Source of the DNA: Clostridiales bacterium
Lineage (GTDB): Bacteria > Bacillota > Clostridia > Oscillospirales > Oscillospiraceae
Direction of reading: 5' to 3'
DNA length: 26,025 nt
Assembly (NCBI GenBank): GCA_003516765.1
Contig: DPCD01000144.1
Coordinates: 1 to 26,025 of the forward strand
Below are positions 7,085 to 14,907 of the stretch, piece after piece. Each line of letters begins with the position of its first letter. Position 1 is the first letter of the stretch. The position numbers and the translations under genes were made by a program. The notes beneath the pieces are model-generated. The model made no database searches and had not been told where the DNA came from. It worked only from the letters and a program-made list of their open reading frames with translations.

Positions 7085-9892
7085 TTAGTCGAAAACGACA
7101 TCCAATGCTTTGCAGACGGCTGCGCAGCGCGGGCACAGATCATGCTCGTCAGCGTCCAGCGAGTGCATCCAGCAGCGCGGGCACTTCTTGCCGGTCGCCT
7201 CGGTGACGGCGACGGTCAGTCCGGGGAAGTTGGAGCCTGCGCCCACAACCGCGCCCTCAGGCGCTTTTTCCTCGGTGACGGCGACGTTGGAGACGATGAA
7301 CAGCTCTGCGAGGTTCATACCGGCGATGGTCTTGACTGCCTCGGCAGCAGCTGCATCAACAGCCGTCAGCGCCACATGCGCCTCGAGAGACTTGCCGATG
7401 CGCTTGTCGGCTCTTGCCGCTTCGAGAACGCCGTTCACATCCGAGCGGACCTTGAACGCGGTGTCCCACTTTGCCATCTCCTCGTCGGACAGGGCATAGG
7501 CGGTATAGGGCTTCGACATCTGGTTAAACAGCACGTTTCTCGCGTCATCCTCCGCGCGGTGCGGCATCTGCAGCCAGATTTCATCGCAGGTGAACGCGAG
7601 AATCGGCGCGAAGACCTTGGTCATGGCGTCGAGAATCATCCACAGCGCACTCTGCGCGGACCGGCGGACTGCGGAGTCCTTGCCGTCGCAGTACAGATGG
7701 TCCTTGATGATATCGAGATACAGGCTCGAGAGCGTCACAACGCAGAAATCGTTCACCGCATGGGAAACGGTCAGGAACTCATAGTCCTGATAGGCAGCTT
7801 CGCACTTGACGAGCAGTTCGTTGAGCTTTGTGACTGCCCAGCGGTCAAGCTCCGACATTGCCTCGGGCGCGGTCAGATGGTTGGGATCGAAGTCGGTCAG
7901 GTTATCGAGGCAGAACTTTGCCGTGTTGCGGAACTTGAGATAGTTCTGGCTGATCTGCTTGAAGATGGTGTCCGAGCATCTGACGTCGACATGGTAGTCG
8001 GCAGAGCCAGCCCACAGACGGCAGATGTCCGCGCCGTACTTCTTAAAGACGTCCGCGGGATCGACGCCGTTGCCGAGCGACTTGTGCATTGCCTTGCCTT
8101 CACCGTCGACGGTCCAGCCGTGCGTGACGCACTCTTTGAAGGGAGCCCCTTTCCCCAGCGCGCCGACTGCGGTCAGAAGCGACGACTGGAACCAGCCGCG
8201 GTACTGATCAAGACCCTCGAGGTAGACGGTCGCAGGCCAGAAGCCCTGGTCCTTCTGCATGGAAGCGTAGTGGGTCGAGCCGGAGTCGAACCAGCCGTCC
8301 AGCGTGTCGGTTTCCTTGTCAAAGTGCTTGCCGCCGCAATGCGGGCAGGTGAAGCCTTCGGGAACAAGCTCGTCGGCTTCCTTTTCGAACCAGACGTTCG
8401 AGCCGAATTCGCCGAACAGCTTCGAGATCTTTTCGATCGTTTCGTCCGTGCAGATGGGCTTGCCGCAGTCTTTGCAGTAGAACACGGGAATCGGCAGACC
8501 CCAGCGGCGCTGACGCGAGATGCACCAGTCGTTGCGCTCGCGGATCATGGACTTCATGCGGTCAATGCCCCATGCGGGCAGCCAGCGCACCTCGTCGCAC
8601 GCGGCGCACGCCTCGTCCTTGAACGATTCGACCGAGCAGAACCACTGCGGGGTGGCGCGGAAGATGATCGGCTTTTTGCAGCGCCAGCAGTGCGGATACG
8701 AGTGGACGATTTCCTCGGAGGCGAACAGCACGCCCGCTTCCTGCATGTCCTTGAGAATGACGGGGTTGGATTCGTCGACAATCATGCCGGCATATTTGCC
8801 TGCGTAGTCGGTGTGGCGACCCTGATCGTCCACAGGGACGACCATGTCCATGCCGTAGCGCTTGCAGGTCTGATAGTCGTCTGCGCCGAAGCCGGGCGCG
8901 GTGTGGACGCAGCCTGTACCGGAGTCCATCGTGACATAATCGGCAAGCACCAGACGAGACGTTTTCGGCAGGAACGGATGGCTGGCAAGCATGTTCTCAT
9001 AGAAGCTGCCCGGATGGGACTCAACAACCGTGTAATGCTCGACCTTGCCGACGCCCATGACCTTCTCGCAGAGGGCTTCTGCGACGATATACATCTCGCC
9101 GTTATCCTCATTTTTGACAATCACGTAGCTCTCGTTGGGGTTGAGCGCGATGGCAAGGTTGCCGGGAAGGGTCCAGATCGTGGTCGTCCAGATCACGAAG
9201 TTGAGCTTGCTCTTATCGAGATGCGAGAGCTTACCCAGATCATCGTTCATCGGGAACTTGACGTACACAGTTGTGCAGGGGTCGTCCTGATATTCGATCT
9301 CGGCTTCTGCCAGCGCGGTCTCGTCGTGATAGCACCAGTAGACGGGCTTGAGTCCCTTATAGATATAGCCCTTTTTGTACATCGCACCGAAGACCTTGAC
9401 TTCTTCTGCCTCAAAGCTCGGAGACATGGTCTTGTACGGATGTTCCCAGTCGGCAACGACGCCGAGGCGCTTGAAGCCTTCCATCTGGACATCGATATAA
9501 TGCTGCGCAAAATCGTGGCACGCGGAGCGGAACTCGGGGATGGGCATCGCCTTGTGGTTGAGCTTGTTCTGCTTGATGATGGCAGACTCAATCGGCATGC
9601 CGTGGTTATCCCAGCCGGGGATATAGGGCGTATAATAGCCGCGCATGGCAGCCGAGCGGTTCATGAAGTCCTTGATGCACTTGTTGAGCGCATGACCCAT
9701 GTGCAGCGCGCCGTTGGAGAACGGAGGGCCGTCGTGCAGCGAGAACAGGGGCTTGCCGTCGTTTTTCTTCAGAAGCTCGTTGTAAAGATCGAGTTCTTCC
9801 CAGTGCTTGAGCATATCCGGCTCGCGCATCGGAAGACCGCCGCGCATCGGAAAGCCGGACTTTGTCATGTTTAACGTCTGTTTGTATTCCAT
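7085..9892 (-). CDS. ileS: isoleucine--tRNA ligase
   Basis: This cytoplasmic class I aminoacyl-tRNA synthetase (935 residues, the usual bacterial length) charges tRNA-Ile with isoleucine. The HIGH motif is HMGH at 64-67 within PPFSNGALHMGHALNK. The KMSKS loop reads AMHKS at 601-605 (EGKAMHKSLGNG), keeping the second Lys. A mid-protein CxxC cluster (YCKDCGKPIC) and a C-terminal zinc finger (KCPRCW and LCPRCAAVC) are present, as in bacterial-type enzymes with the C-terminal zinc. The start MEYKQTLNMTKSGFPMRGG matches the usual IleRS opening; GGAGG lies about 12 nt upstream, slightly far. Control is by the T-box leader immediately upstream. Confidence 0.98.
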   Translation of the reverse strand: MEYKQTLNMTKSGFPMRGGLPMREPDMLKHWEELDLYNELLKKNDGKPLFSLHDGPPFSNGALHMGHALNKCIKDFMNRSAAMRGYYTPYIPGWDNHGMPIESAIIKQNKLNHKAMPIPEFRSACHDFAQHYIDVQMEGFKRLGVVADWEHPYKTMSPSFEAEEVKVFGAMYKKGYIYKGLKPVYWCYHDETALAEAEIEYQDDPCTTVYVKFPMNDDLGKLSHLDKSKLNFVIWTTTIWTLPGNLAIALNPNESYVIVKNEDNGEMYIVAEALCEKVMGVGKVEHYTVVESHPGSFYENMLASHPFLPKTSRLVLADYVTMDSGTGCVHTAPGFGADDYQTCKRYGMDMVVPVDDQGRHTDYAGKYAGMIVDESNPVILKDMQEAGVLFASEEIVHSYPHCWRCKKPIIFRATPQWFCSVESFKDEACAACDEVRWLPAWGIDRMKSMIRERNDWCISRQRRWGLPIPVFYCKDCGKPICTDETIEKISKLFGEFGSNVWFEKEADELVPEGFTCPHCGGKHFDKETDTLDGWFDSGSTHYASMQKDQGFWPATVYLEGLDQYRGWFQSSLLTAVGALGKGAPFKECVTHGWTVDGEGKAMHKSLGNGVDPADVFKKYGADICRLWAGSADYHVDVRCSDTIFKQISQNYLKFRNTAKFCLDNLTDFDPNHLTAPEAMSELDRWAVTKLNELLVKCEAAYQDYEFLTVSHAVNDFCVVTLSSLYLDIIKDHLYCDGKDSAVRRSAQSALWMILDAMTKVFAPILAFTCDEIWLQMPHRAEDDARNVLFNQMSKPYTAYALSDEEMAKWDTAFKVRSDVNGVLEAARADKRIGKSLEAHVALTAVDAAAAEAVKTIAGMNLAELFIVSNVAVTEEKAPEGAVVGAGSNFPGLTVAVTEATGKKCPRCWMHSLDADEHDLCPRCAAVCKALDVVFD

Positions 9893-9937
9893 CGTTACTC
9901 TATGCCTCCATGTGAAATCATGTTTTTGACTGTATAA

Positions 9938-9969
9938 TAAAAAAACGCCGAGAGCAGAAGCTCAGGGCG
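9938..9969 (-). terminator. T-box-controlled terminator of ileS
   Basis: On the minus strand CGCC...GCTCTCGGCG forms a stem of two 4-bp helices split by a 2x2 mismatch, followed by T7. It lies directly after the T-box sequence, which is the expected terminator/antiterminator arrangement. Confidence 0.85.
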
Positions 9970-10192
9970 AAAAAACCGCGGTACCACCTGAATTCCCAGG
10001 GAAATCCTTCTCCGGACACTCTTCTTCTGTAACGGGAAGTCCCGTCCGTGCTTACTGAGACGAACGTCTTTTCAGGCGGATGCTCCAAGGGGATATTCGG
10101 GGAAGCCTTGCCGCTGCCTTACACCGACCGGCAGCTCTCTTTGCGCAGCGGAAACCCGTACTTGTCCTTATCATCGCGAAATATTCAGATAC
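9938..10192 (-). promoter_or_regulatory. T-box riboswitch (isoleucine), ileS leader
   Basis: The conserved T-box 14-mer reads AGGTGGTACCGCGG on the minus strand (9989-9976). Upstream are the stem I landmarks GATGATAAGGACAAGTA (near the 5' end), AGAGAGCTGCC and GGTCGGTG (distal loop region). The predicted specifier is ATC at 10094-10092 in the context GAATATCCCC, an isoleucine codon that agrees with the downstream gene. Uncharged tRNA-Ile would pair with the specifier and the T-box, stabilise the antiterminator and allow ileS transcription. The remaining leader and terminator are inside this range. Together with the queT leader it accounts for the long gene-free stretch 9893-10495. Confidence 0.93.
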
Positions 10193-10198
10193 TGCTTT

Positions 10199-10227
10199 AT
10201 CTTAGTCACTTCTGCCCGTTTTGTCAA
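10199..10227 (-). promoter_or_regulatory. promoter of the ileS T-box transcript
   Basis: On the minus strand a perfect TTGACA (10227-10222), 17-bp spacer and TAAGAT (10204-10199) place the transcript start near 10192, just before the T-box stem I. Confidence 0.85.
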
Positions 10228-10290
10228 GGGCAAAACCGGTTTTTCCGTGTTTTTCTGCGTTTTTCGGGGAATACACCCTAGCTGCCGGGC

Positions 10291-10319
10291 TTGATTTTTT
10301 CCGCGCCATCGGGTAGAAT
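10291..10319 (+). promoter_or_regulatory. promoter of the queT transcript
   Basis: TTGATT (10291-10296), 17-bp spacer, TAGAAT (10314-10319). The start would be near 10326, about 45 nt before the preQ1 aptamer. It is divergent from the ileS promoter, with about 64 bp between the -35 boxes. Confidence 0.75.
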
Positions 10320-10369
10320 ACGCCTTGCGGCGCACCGCTTTCCGGAGGGCGGCAGACCGCGCGAATACC

Positions 10370-10410
10370 AGACAGTTCGTAACCATCCTGTCTCTAAACA
10401 AAACTAGGGA
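10370..10410 (+). promoter_or_regulatory. preQ1 class I riboswitch aptamer
   Basis: The P1 stem AGACAG / CTGTCT (10370-10375 with 10388-10393) closes a 12-nt loop (TTCGTAACCATC). An A-rich tail ending in AAAACTAGG follows and would fold back to form the P2 pseudoknot. This is the compact preQ1-I layout, and the downstream gene is a queuosine-precursor transporter, which is an expected target. Ligand (pre-queuosine1) binding should switch the downstream terminator. Confidence 0.92.
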
Positions 10411-10441
10411 TTGCTGCGCAGAAATTCTGCCGCGGCAGGAT

Positions 10442-10468
10442 GGGCGTATGGAAATACGCTCATTTTTT
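10442..10468 (+). terminator. expression-platform terminator of the preQ1 riboswitch
   Basis: An 8-bp stem (GGGCGTAT / ATACGCTC, one G-T pair) with loop GGAA is followed by A and T6. It lies about 30 nt after the aptamer and 28 nt before the queT start. Between aptamer and terminator (10410-10440) are overlapping short dyads such as CTGCCGCGGCAG that could act as the antiterminator. Confidence 0.8.
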
Positions 10469-10495
10469 GTCCCCAAAGAAAGGGAAAGAAGTATC

Positions 10496-10996
10496 ATGAA
10501 ACACATCACCTCACGCCAGATTGCCCTCAACGGTCTCGTTGCGGGTCTGTATGCCGCCGTCACCATTCTGACTGCGTCGTTTGCCTACGGAAACATCCAG
10601 TTCCGGCTTGCAGAAGCGCTCTGCCTGCTCGTTGCGCTGGAGCCGACGCTTACCGTCGGGCTGACGCTCGGCTGCCTGATTGCCAATCTTTTCTCCACGG
10701 TCTCTGCGCTCGATATCATTGTCGGCACCGCCGCGACGCTGCTTGCCTGCCTGCTCACGCGCTACATCAAAAACACCTGGCTTCTGCCGCTGCCGACGAT
10801 TCTCTGCAATATGCTGATGGTCGGCGCGATGCTCTCGGCACTTTACATGCCGGCAGGCGAGTTCTGGAAGGGACTTGCGATTTTCGGCGCGGAGGTCGGC
10901 GCGGGAGAGGCAGCCGTTTTATACATCCTCGGCGTGCCGCTTTACCGTTTTATCCGCAAAACGGGGCTGATGGACAAGCTTCTCGGGCGCGGATGA
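10496..10996 (+). CDS. queT: QueT family queuosine-precursor ECF transporter S component
   Basis: A membrane protein of 166 residues with about five or six helices, matching the QueT family (substrate-capture subunit of an energy-coupling-factor importer for preQ0/preQ1 or a related precursor). Family-like segments are IQFRLAEALCLLVALEP, LTLGCLIANLFS and DIIVGTAATLLA. ATG 10496 follows a weak purine-rich site (AAGGGAAAG). The upstream preQ1-I riboswitch supports the substrate assignment independently. No ECF ATPase or transmembrane partner is present nearby, so it probably shares a genome-wide ECF module. lspA follows. Confidence 0.92.
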   Translation: MKHITSRQIALNGLVAGLYAAVTILTASFAYGNIQFRLAEALCLLVALEPTLTVGLTLGCLIANLFSTVSALDIIVGTAATLLACLLTRYIKNTWLLPLPTILCNMLMVGAMLSALYMPAGEFWKGLAIFGAEVGAGEAAVLYILGVPLYRFIRKTGLMDKLLGRG

Positions 10997-11025
10997 TTGC
11001 AAAAATGCGGCTTGTGTGATACGAT
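10997..11025 (+). promoter_or_regulatory. possible internal promoter before lspA
   Basis: TTGCAA (10997-11002), 17-bp spacer, TACGAT (11020-11025), starting right after the queT stop codon. Each box matches four of six consensus positions. It would give lspA and the pseudouridine synthase expression independent of preQ1. Moderate support only. Confidence 0.4.
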
Positions 11026-11032
11026 AAAAAGA

Positions 11033-11052
11033 CGCAGTTCTGCGAGTTTTTT
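11033..11052 (+). terminator. weak terminator-like hairpin between queT and lspA
   Basis: A short stem CGCA-GTTC-TGCG is followed by AG and T6, with A5 upstream able to extend the pairing. It could end or attenuate the riboswitch-controlled queT transcript. The ribosome site of lspA begins immediately after it. Confidence 0.4.
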
Positions 11053-11068
11053 CAAGGAGGCTTTGCCC

Positions 11069-11572
11069 TTGTTTTACGTTCTGTTAACGGCGTTTGCCGC
11101 TGCCATCGCGATTGCCGATCAGCTGACAAAGGTTCTTGCGCAGCAGTATCTGACCGGCACGACCATCACGCTTCTTCCGGGCTGGCTGCAGCTGCACTAT
11201 ATTACAAACGACGGCATGGCGCTGTCGCTGTTTCGCGGCGGCAGATGGATGTTCGTCGTGCTGACGGCGGTGTATCTGGCGCTGGTCATCTACGCGGTTG
11301 CAAAGAAGCTTATTCACAAGCGCTTCGAGCTGTGGTGCCTGGCGGCAATTACAGGCGGCGCAATCGGAAACCTGATTGACCGCGTGCAGACGGGGCTTGT
11401 CATTGACATGATCTGCATTCCGTGGTTCTCGACGTTCAATGTCGCGGACATCTTCATCACCTTCGGCGCCATTTTCCTTGTGCTGTATATTCTGATCCGC
11501 GACAAGGAATTTCTGGAGGACAAGCCGAAAAAGAGCAAGGAGCAGGGCAATGACGCTGAGACTGGAAAGTAG
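11069..11572 (+). CDS. lspA: lipoprotein signal peptidase (signal peptidase II)
   Basis: This inner-membrane aspartyl protease removes the signal peptide from diacylglyceryl-modified prolipoproteins, such as the two ABC binding proteins in this window. The protein has 167 residues and four helices. The catalytic Asp pair is visible: Asp104 in GAIGNLIDRV and Asp127 in NVADIFITFG; the N-terminal ADQLTK motif is also present. I chose TTG 11069 because a strong AAGGAGG ends 8 nt upstream and this gives the usual family start; a longer in-frame ATG at 10997 would lie right after the queT stop. The C-terminus overlaps the next gene by 23 bp. Confidence 0.95.
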   Translation: MFYVLLTAFAAAIAIADQLTKVLAQQYLTGTTITLLPGWLQLHYITNDGMALSLFRGGRWMFVVLTAVYLALVIYAVAKKLIHKRFELWCLAAITGGAIGNLIDRVQTGLVIDMICIPWFSTFNVADIFITFGAIFLVLYILIRDKEFLEDKPKKSKEQGNDAETGK

Positions 11573-12452
11573 CGGCGAGCGGCTGGACGTCGCACTGGCA
11601 AGGCTCGTGCCGGAGTTAAGCCGCAGCCAGGCGCAGCGGCTTCTGGCGCAGGGACTGGTCACGGCAAACGGGAAGCCTCTCAAGAAGAACGAAAAATCGA
11701 CTGCCGGTATGGTGCTGGAGCTGACGCTTCCGGAGGCGCAGGAGACGGACCTGCCGGCGCAGGAGATTCCGCTCGATATCCGCTATGAAGACAGCGATGT
11801 GATTGTCATCAACAAGCCGAAGGGACTTGTCGTCCACCCCGCGCCGGGGCACCCGGACGGGACGGTGGTCAACGCGCTGCTGCATCACTGCGGCGATTCT
11901 CTTTCCGGCATCGGCGGGGAAAAGCGCCCCGGCATTGTCCACCGGATTGACAAGGACACGTCGGGACTTTTGATTGCAGCAAAAAACGACGCTGCCCACG
12001 CGCATCTTTCCGCGCAGCTCAAAGACCACACGCTGGCAAGAACCTATGAGTGCATCGTCTGCGGCAATCTGAAGGAAGACTCCGGCACGATCGACGCACC
12101 CATCGGCCGTCACCCGACGGACCGCAAGAAGATGGCGGTCACGGAGAAAAACAGCCGCAACGCCGTCACGCACTGGGAGGTCATCGCACGCTACCGGGGC
12201 TATACGCACCTGCGCTGCAGGCTGGAAACCGGCAGGACGCACCAGATCCGCGTGCATCTTGCCTGGCGCAGCCACCCGATTGTGGGAGATTCCGTTTACG
12301 GGCACAAAAAGCCCGAACTGGGGCTAGATACCCAATGCCTGCATGCTGCGGCGCTCGATTTCATCCACCCGAGAACGGGAAAGCCCGTACACGTCGAGTG
12401 TGAGCTGCCGGATTATTTCACACAGGCGCTCTCGAAGCTCGAACCGCTCTGA
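11550..12452 (+). CDS. RluA-family 23S rRNA pseudouridine synthase (RluD-like)
   Basis: The enzyme isomerises uridine to pseudouridine in large-subunit rRNA; this 300-residue protein has the RluC/RluD layout. An N-terminal S4 RNA-binding domain (about residues 10-60, RLDVALARLVPELSRSQAQRL) precedes the catalytic domain. The signature HRIDKDTSG at 131-139 contains catalytic Asp134. TGRTHQIRVHL is the other conserved motif of the family. It starts at ATG 11550 inside lspA, with AAGGAG 7 nt upstream; the lspA-rluD pairing is common in Firmicutes. RluD versus RluC specificity cannot be settled here. Confidence 0.93.
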   Translation: MTLRLESSGERLDVALARLVPELSRSQAQRLLAQGLVTANGKPLKKNEKSTAGMVLELTLPEAQETDLPAQEIPLDIRYEDSDVIVINKPKGLVVHPAPGHPDGTVVNALLHHCGDSLSGIGGEKRPGIVHRIDKDTSGLLIAAKNDAAHAHLSAQLKDHTLARTYECIVCGNLKEDSGTIDAPIGRHPTDRKKMAVTEKNSRNAVTHWEVIARYRGYTHLRCRLETGRTHQIRVHLAWRSHPIVGDSVYGHKKPELGLDTQCLHAAALDFIHPRTGKPVHVECELPDYFTQALSKLEPL

Positions 12453-12458
12453 AAAATG

Positions 12459-12497
12459 AAGCCGCTTCGCACCATCCCGGTGCGAAGCGGCTTTTTC
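12459..12497. terminator. bidirectional terminator between the pseudouridine synthase and Nudix genes
   Basis: A perfect 15-bp stem (AAGCCGCTTCGCACC and its complement) with loop ATCCC has T5 on the plus side and an ATTTTT-type tail on the minus side. The flanking genes converge. Confidence 0.9.
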
Positions 12498-12498
12498 A

Positions 12499-13059
12499 TT
12501 ACAAATGCAAAGCAGCGCACTTGTCCATCAGCTTCTGATAGACCACGCGCATCTCGGGCTCGCGGATGTTGGACTGCACGTCCGGCAGGGCGAACCAGCG
12601 CACGCCGCTGTTTTCGTCCGGCTTTTCATGCAGCGCCTGAGCCTCGTCTGCCTGCAGAAGGTACGTCACATTCAGATGCAGATGGGCGGAGACGTATTTG
12701 CCGCGCTTGACATGCCCGGCGACGCCGAGAATCTCGACCGAGAAAATTTCCGGCGAGACCGGCACTGCCGTCACGCCCGATTCCTCGTTCGCCTCTTTCA
12801 GCGCCACGGCAAGAAGATCCTCCATGCCGTCGGCATGTCCCCCGAGCCACGCCCAGGAGTCATAAATGTTGTGATACGCCAGCAGCGCCTTTGTCCGCGC
12901 GGGGTTTACAATCCAGCATGATGCGGTCAGGTGCGCCATCTCGTTTTCGCGCGTGAAGAGATTGCCGAACTGTTCGGCATATTGCAGCATCAGCCGCCGG
13001 TCCGACGCCTCCTGTGCATTTACGGGCGCGTAGGCGCGCAGCTGCTCAAAAATGGTCAT
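12499..13059 (-). CDS. Nudix hydrolase
   Basis: A soluble enzyme of 186 residues. The Nudix box G-x5-E-x7-K-E-x-x-E-E-x-G-V is complete at residues 74-96 (GHADGME ... KEANEESGV), with Lys in place of the usual Arg. Such enzymes hydrolyse nucleoside diphosphates linked to another moiety; the substrate cannot be assigned. The N-terminal 45 residues precede the beta-strand core and may be a family extension. I chose ATG 13059 because AGGAGG lies 7-8 nt upstream; a longer upstream reading would run into the neighbouring permease gene. It is the last gene of a three-gene minus-strand unit. Confidence 0.9.
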   Translation of the reverse strand: MTIFEQLRAYAPVNAQEASDRRLMLQYAEQFGNLFTRENEMAHLTASCWIVNPARTKALLAYHNIYDSWAWLGGHADGMEDLLAVALKEANEESGVTAVPVSPEIFSVEILGVAGHVKRGKYVSAHLHLNVTYLLQADEAQALHEKPDENSGVRWFALPDVQSNIREPEMRVVYQKLMDKCAALHL

Positions 13060-13100
13060 GGAAAGCCTCCTGAAAAAAACAAATTCGTGCCGGAAAAGGC

Positions 13101-14021
13101 TCAGCTGAACAGCAGCTGCAAAAGCACCGGCATGGTCAGCATCGAAAGAAGCGTCGAGAGCATGACGCCCGAGGACGCCAGCTCGTGATTGCCGCCGTAG
13201 AGATAGGCGATGTTGGTCGCGTTCGTGGCGGAGGGGATGCACAAAAACGTGATGATCACACCGAGTAGCAGCCCGTCGGACAGCACGTTCCGCAGCAGGA
13301 AATACGCGCACACCGGCAGCACCACCAGCTTGATCGCATACATCACATAGAGCCTGCCGTTGGTAAAAACGTTTTTGAGCGGCATCAGCGCCAGTGCGCT
13401 GCCGGTGATGAGCATGATGAGAGGAGACGTCGTCTGCCCGAGAAACGAACACGCCGAGGCAAGCACGTTCGGGACCTTAAGCCCTGTCAGATAGAGGATG
13501 TACGCGGTCGACGAGGCAATCAGGCAGTGATTTTTGAGAATGCTCCACTGCCAGCGGAATTTTCCGTGCCCCGAGACCAGATGAATGCCGTAGCTCCACA
13601 TGATCAGCTGCGAGCACAAAACCAACACCGTCACATAAAAAGAGGCGTCCATACCGAACAGAGACTGCACAACGGGGTAGCCGATGTAGCTGATGTTGCA
13701 GAAGCTGAACAAAAAGCGCAGAAGTCCGCGGTCTGCGTCCTCCGCGTGCAAAAGCCGCACCACAACCCGGCTTAAAAGCATGCAGCTGAGAATCAGCGCG
13801 AACGAGATTCCCGTCAGCGCGAGGACCTGCCGGTTGGACATCAGCCGCTCTTTTCCCATCACGGAGCTGAGCGCCAACATGGGATTTGTGAGCATCACGA
13901 CCAGGCGCGAGATGGTGCGGTTTGCCGTGTCGTCGAGCCAGCCGCGCTTGCCGCAGACAAAGCCCGCCGCCATCGCGAAAAACAGCACGAGCATCTTTTC
14001 AATCAGTGCCGGAACGTTCAT
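13101..14021 (-). CDS. AEC-family (auxin efflux carrier type) permease
   Basis: A membrane protein of 306 residues with about ten helices. The N-terminal segment (FFAMAAGFVCGKRGWLDDTANRTISRLVVMLTNPMLALSS) is typical of the AEC family, with the broken helix around the conserved NP. The second half repeats the pattern (LGQTTSPLIMLITGSALA). Bacterial members are linked to export of small organic acids such as malate or malonate, but no substrate can be inferred. ATG 14021 follows a GAGGT site. It sits 41 bp before the Nudix gene and 71 bp after the zinc-ribbon protein gene. Confidence 0.9.
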   Translation of the reverse strand: MNVPALIEKMLVLFFAMAAGFVCGKRGWLDDTANRTISRLVVMLTNPMLALSSVMGKERLMSNRQVLALTGISFALILSCMLLSRVVVRLLHAEDADRGLLRFLFSFCNISYIGYPVVQSLFGMDASFYVTVLVLCSQLIMWSYGIHLVSGHGKFRWQWSILKNHCLIASSTAYILYLTGLKVPNVLASACSFLGQTTSPLIMLITGSALALMPLKNVFTNGRLYVMYAIKLVVLPVCAYFLLRNVLSDGLLLGVIITFLCIPSATNATNIAYLYGGNHELASSGVMLSTLLSMLTMPVLLQLLFS

Positions 14022-14043
14022 AAGTACCTCATTTCAGACCCGC

Positions 14044-14071
14044 GCCGCACCCGCGGCTTTGCGGATGCGGC
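14044..14071 (-). other. intercistronic hairpin between zinc-ribbon and AEC genes
   Basis: A 6-bp helix (GCCGCA / TGCGGC), one C-A mismatch, then a 4-bp helix (CCGC / GCGG) with loop GGCTTT. No T-run follows on the minus strand, so it is more likely a transcript-stabilising or attenuating hairpin than a terminator. Confidence 0.45.
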
Positions 14072-14092
14072 AGGCAGTCGGTATATTTTGGT

Positions 14093-14893
14093 TCAGCCGA
14101 AGCAGCGCGGGCAGGGTTTGTAGCCGTTTGCCTCGGCGAGCTTGCGGCTGTATGCCCAGAAGCTGGTCTGCGCGAAGTCGTCGCAGCCGTATTTGTGGTA
14201 GAGCCCGCTGCCGTCGTTCTCGACGAATACGACATACGAATCCATGAATTTGGACTTCGACAAAAACAGGCGGTTGGACGAGGCAAGCTCCTCGTTGGTG
14301 GCGGTGAGCGTCTCGACCGACTGCTCGAGCGCCTCATTTTCCTGTTGGAGCGCTTTGTTTTCCTGCGTCGCACGCTCCAGCTCCGCCTGCTGCGTGGTCA
14401 TGTCGTACTGCGTCTGGCTGACGGTGCTCTGGGCGCTGGAAAAGCTTCTTTGCAGCTGTTCAATGGTCTGCGCCTGCTGCGACAGCTCGTCCTTCGCATC
14501 GAGAAGCTCCTGCTGCGTGTCGCTGAGCGACTGTTCCAGAACGGTCAGGTGCTGCTCGCGCTCTTCCAAATCTGACTCGCGCAGGCGCAGCGATACCCGC
14601 TGCGAGGCGCTGTTTGCAAGCAGATAGATGCTCAAAGAAAGACTCAGAACCGTAAAGACGCACAAAATCGCAATCACAACGCCGTGCCCCGTCCGGCGTT
14701 TCGGCGGCGTGGGCTGCACCAGCTGCGGCTGGGGCTTCGGCTTCGGCGGATGGACGACGGGCTTCTGCATTCTGCCGGAAAGCGCGGGAGCGGGCTTTCG
14801 CACCGTCTCGGATGCGCCGGGGTTCAGCGCGCAGTCGTTGCAGAAAAGCTCTCCGTCGGGAATTTCCCGACCGCATTTGATACAGGTATTCAT
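14093..14893 (-). CDS. zinc-ribbon, single-helix, coiled-coil protein with a C-terminal Cys/His module
   Basis: A 266-residue protein of unrecognised function with clear architecture. Residues 1-25 form an N-terminal zinc ribbon (Cys4, Cys7, Cys18, Cys21). A Pro/Lys-rich linker covers about 30-68, and one transmembrane helix 71-95. A long coiled coil follows at about 98-207 (heptads rich in L, E, Q). The last 45 residues hold YHKYGC (His233, Cys237) and GYKPCPRC (Cys261, Cys264), resembling the small Ada-like zinc module Y-H-x3-C ... G-Y-x-P-C-x2-C seen at the C-termini of some nuclease- and ComEC-related proteins (from memory). The ribbon is predicted cytoplasmic and the coiled coil exported. 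ATG 14893 follows GAGG. It is the first gene of its operon. Confidence 0.8.
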   Translation of the reverse strand: MNTCIKCGREIPDGELFCNDCALNPGASETVRKPAPALSGRMQKPVVHPPKPKPQPQLVQPTPPKRRTGHGVVIAILCVFTVLSLSLSIYLLANSASQRVSLRLRESDLEEREQHLTVLEQSLSDTQQELLDAKDELSQQAQTIEQLQRSFSSAQSTVSQTQYDMTTQQAELERATQENKALQQENEALEQSVETLTATNEELASSNRLFLSKSKFMDSYVVFVENDGSGLYHKYGCDDFAQTSFWAYSRKLAEANGYKPCPRCFG

Positions 14894-14907
14894 AAAAAGC
14901 CTCGCTT

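Noticed and set aside
7142..9874. A long plus-strand open frame antisense to ileS (about 910 codons)
   Set aside because: It mirrors a clear isoleucyl-tRNA synthetase with intact motifs. Open antisense frames are expected at this GC content, and its translation is Arg/Ala/Val/His/Asp-rich with no domain, ribosome site or promoter.
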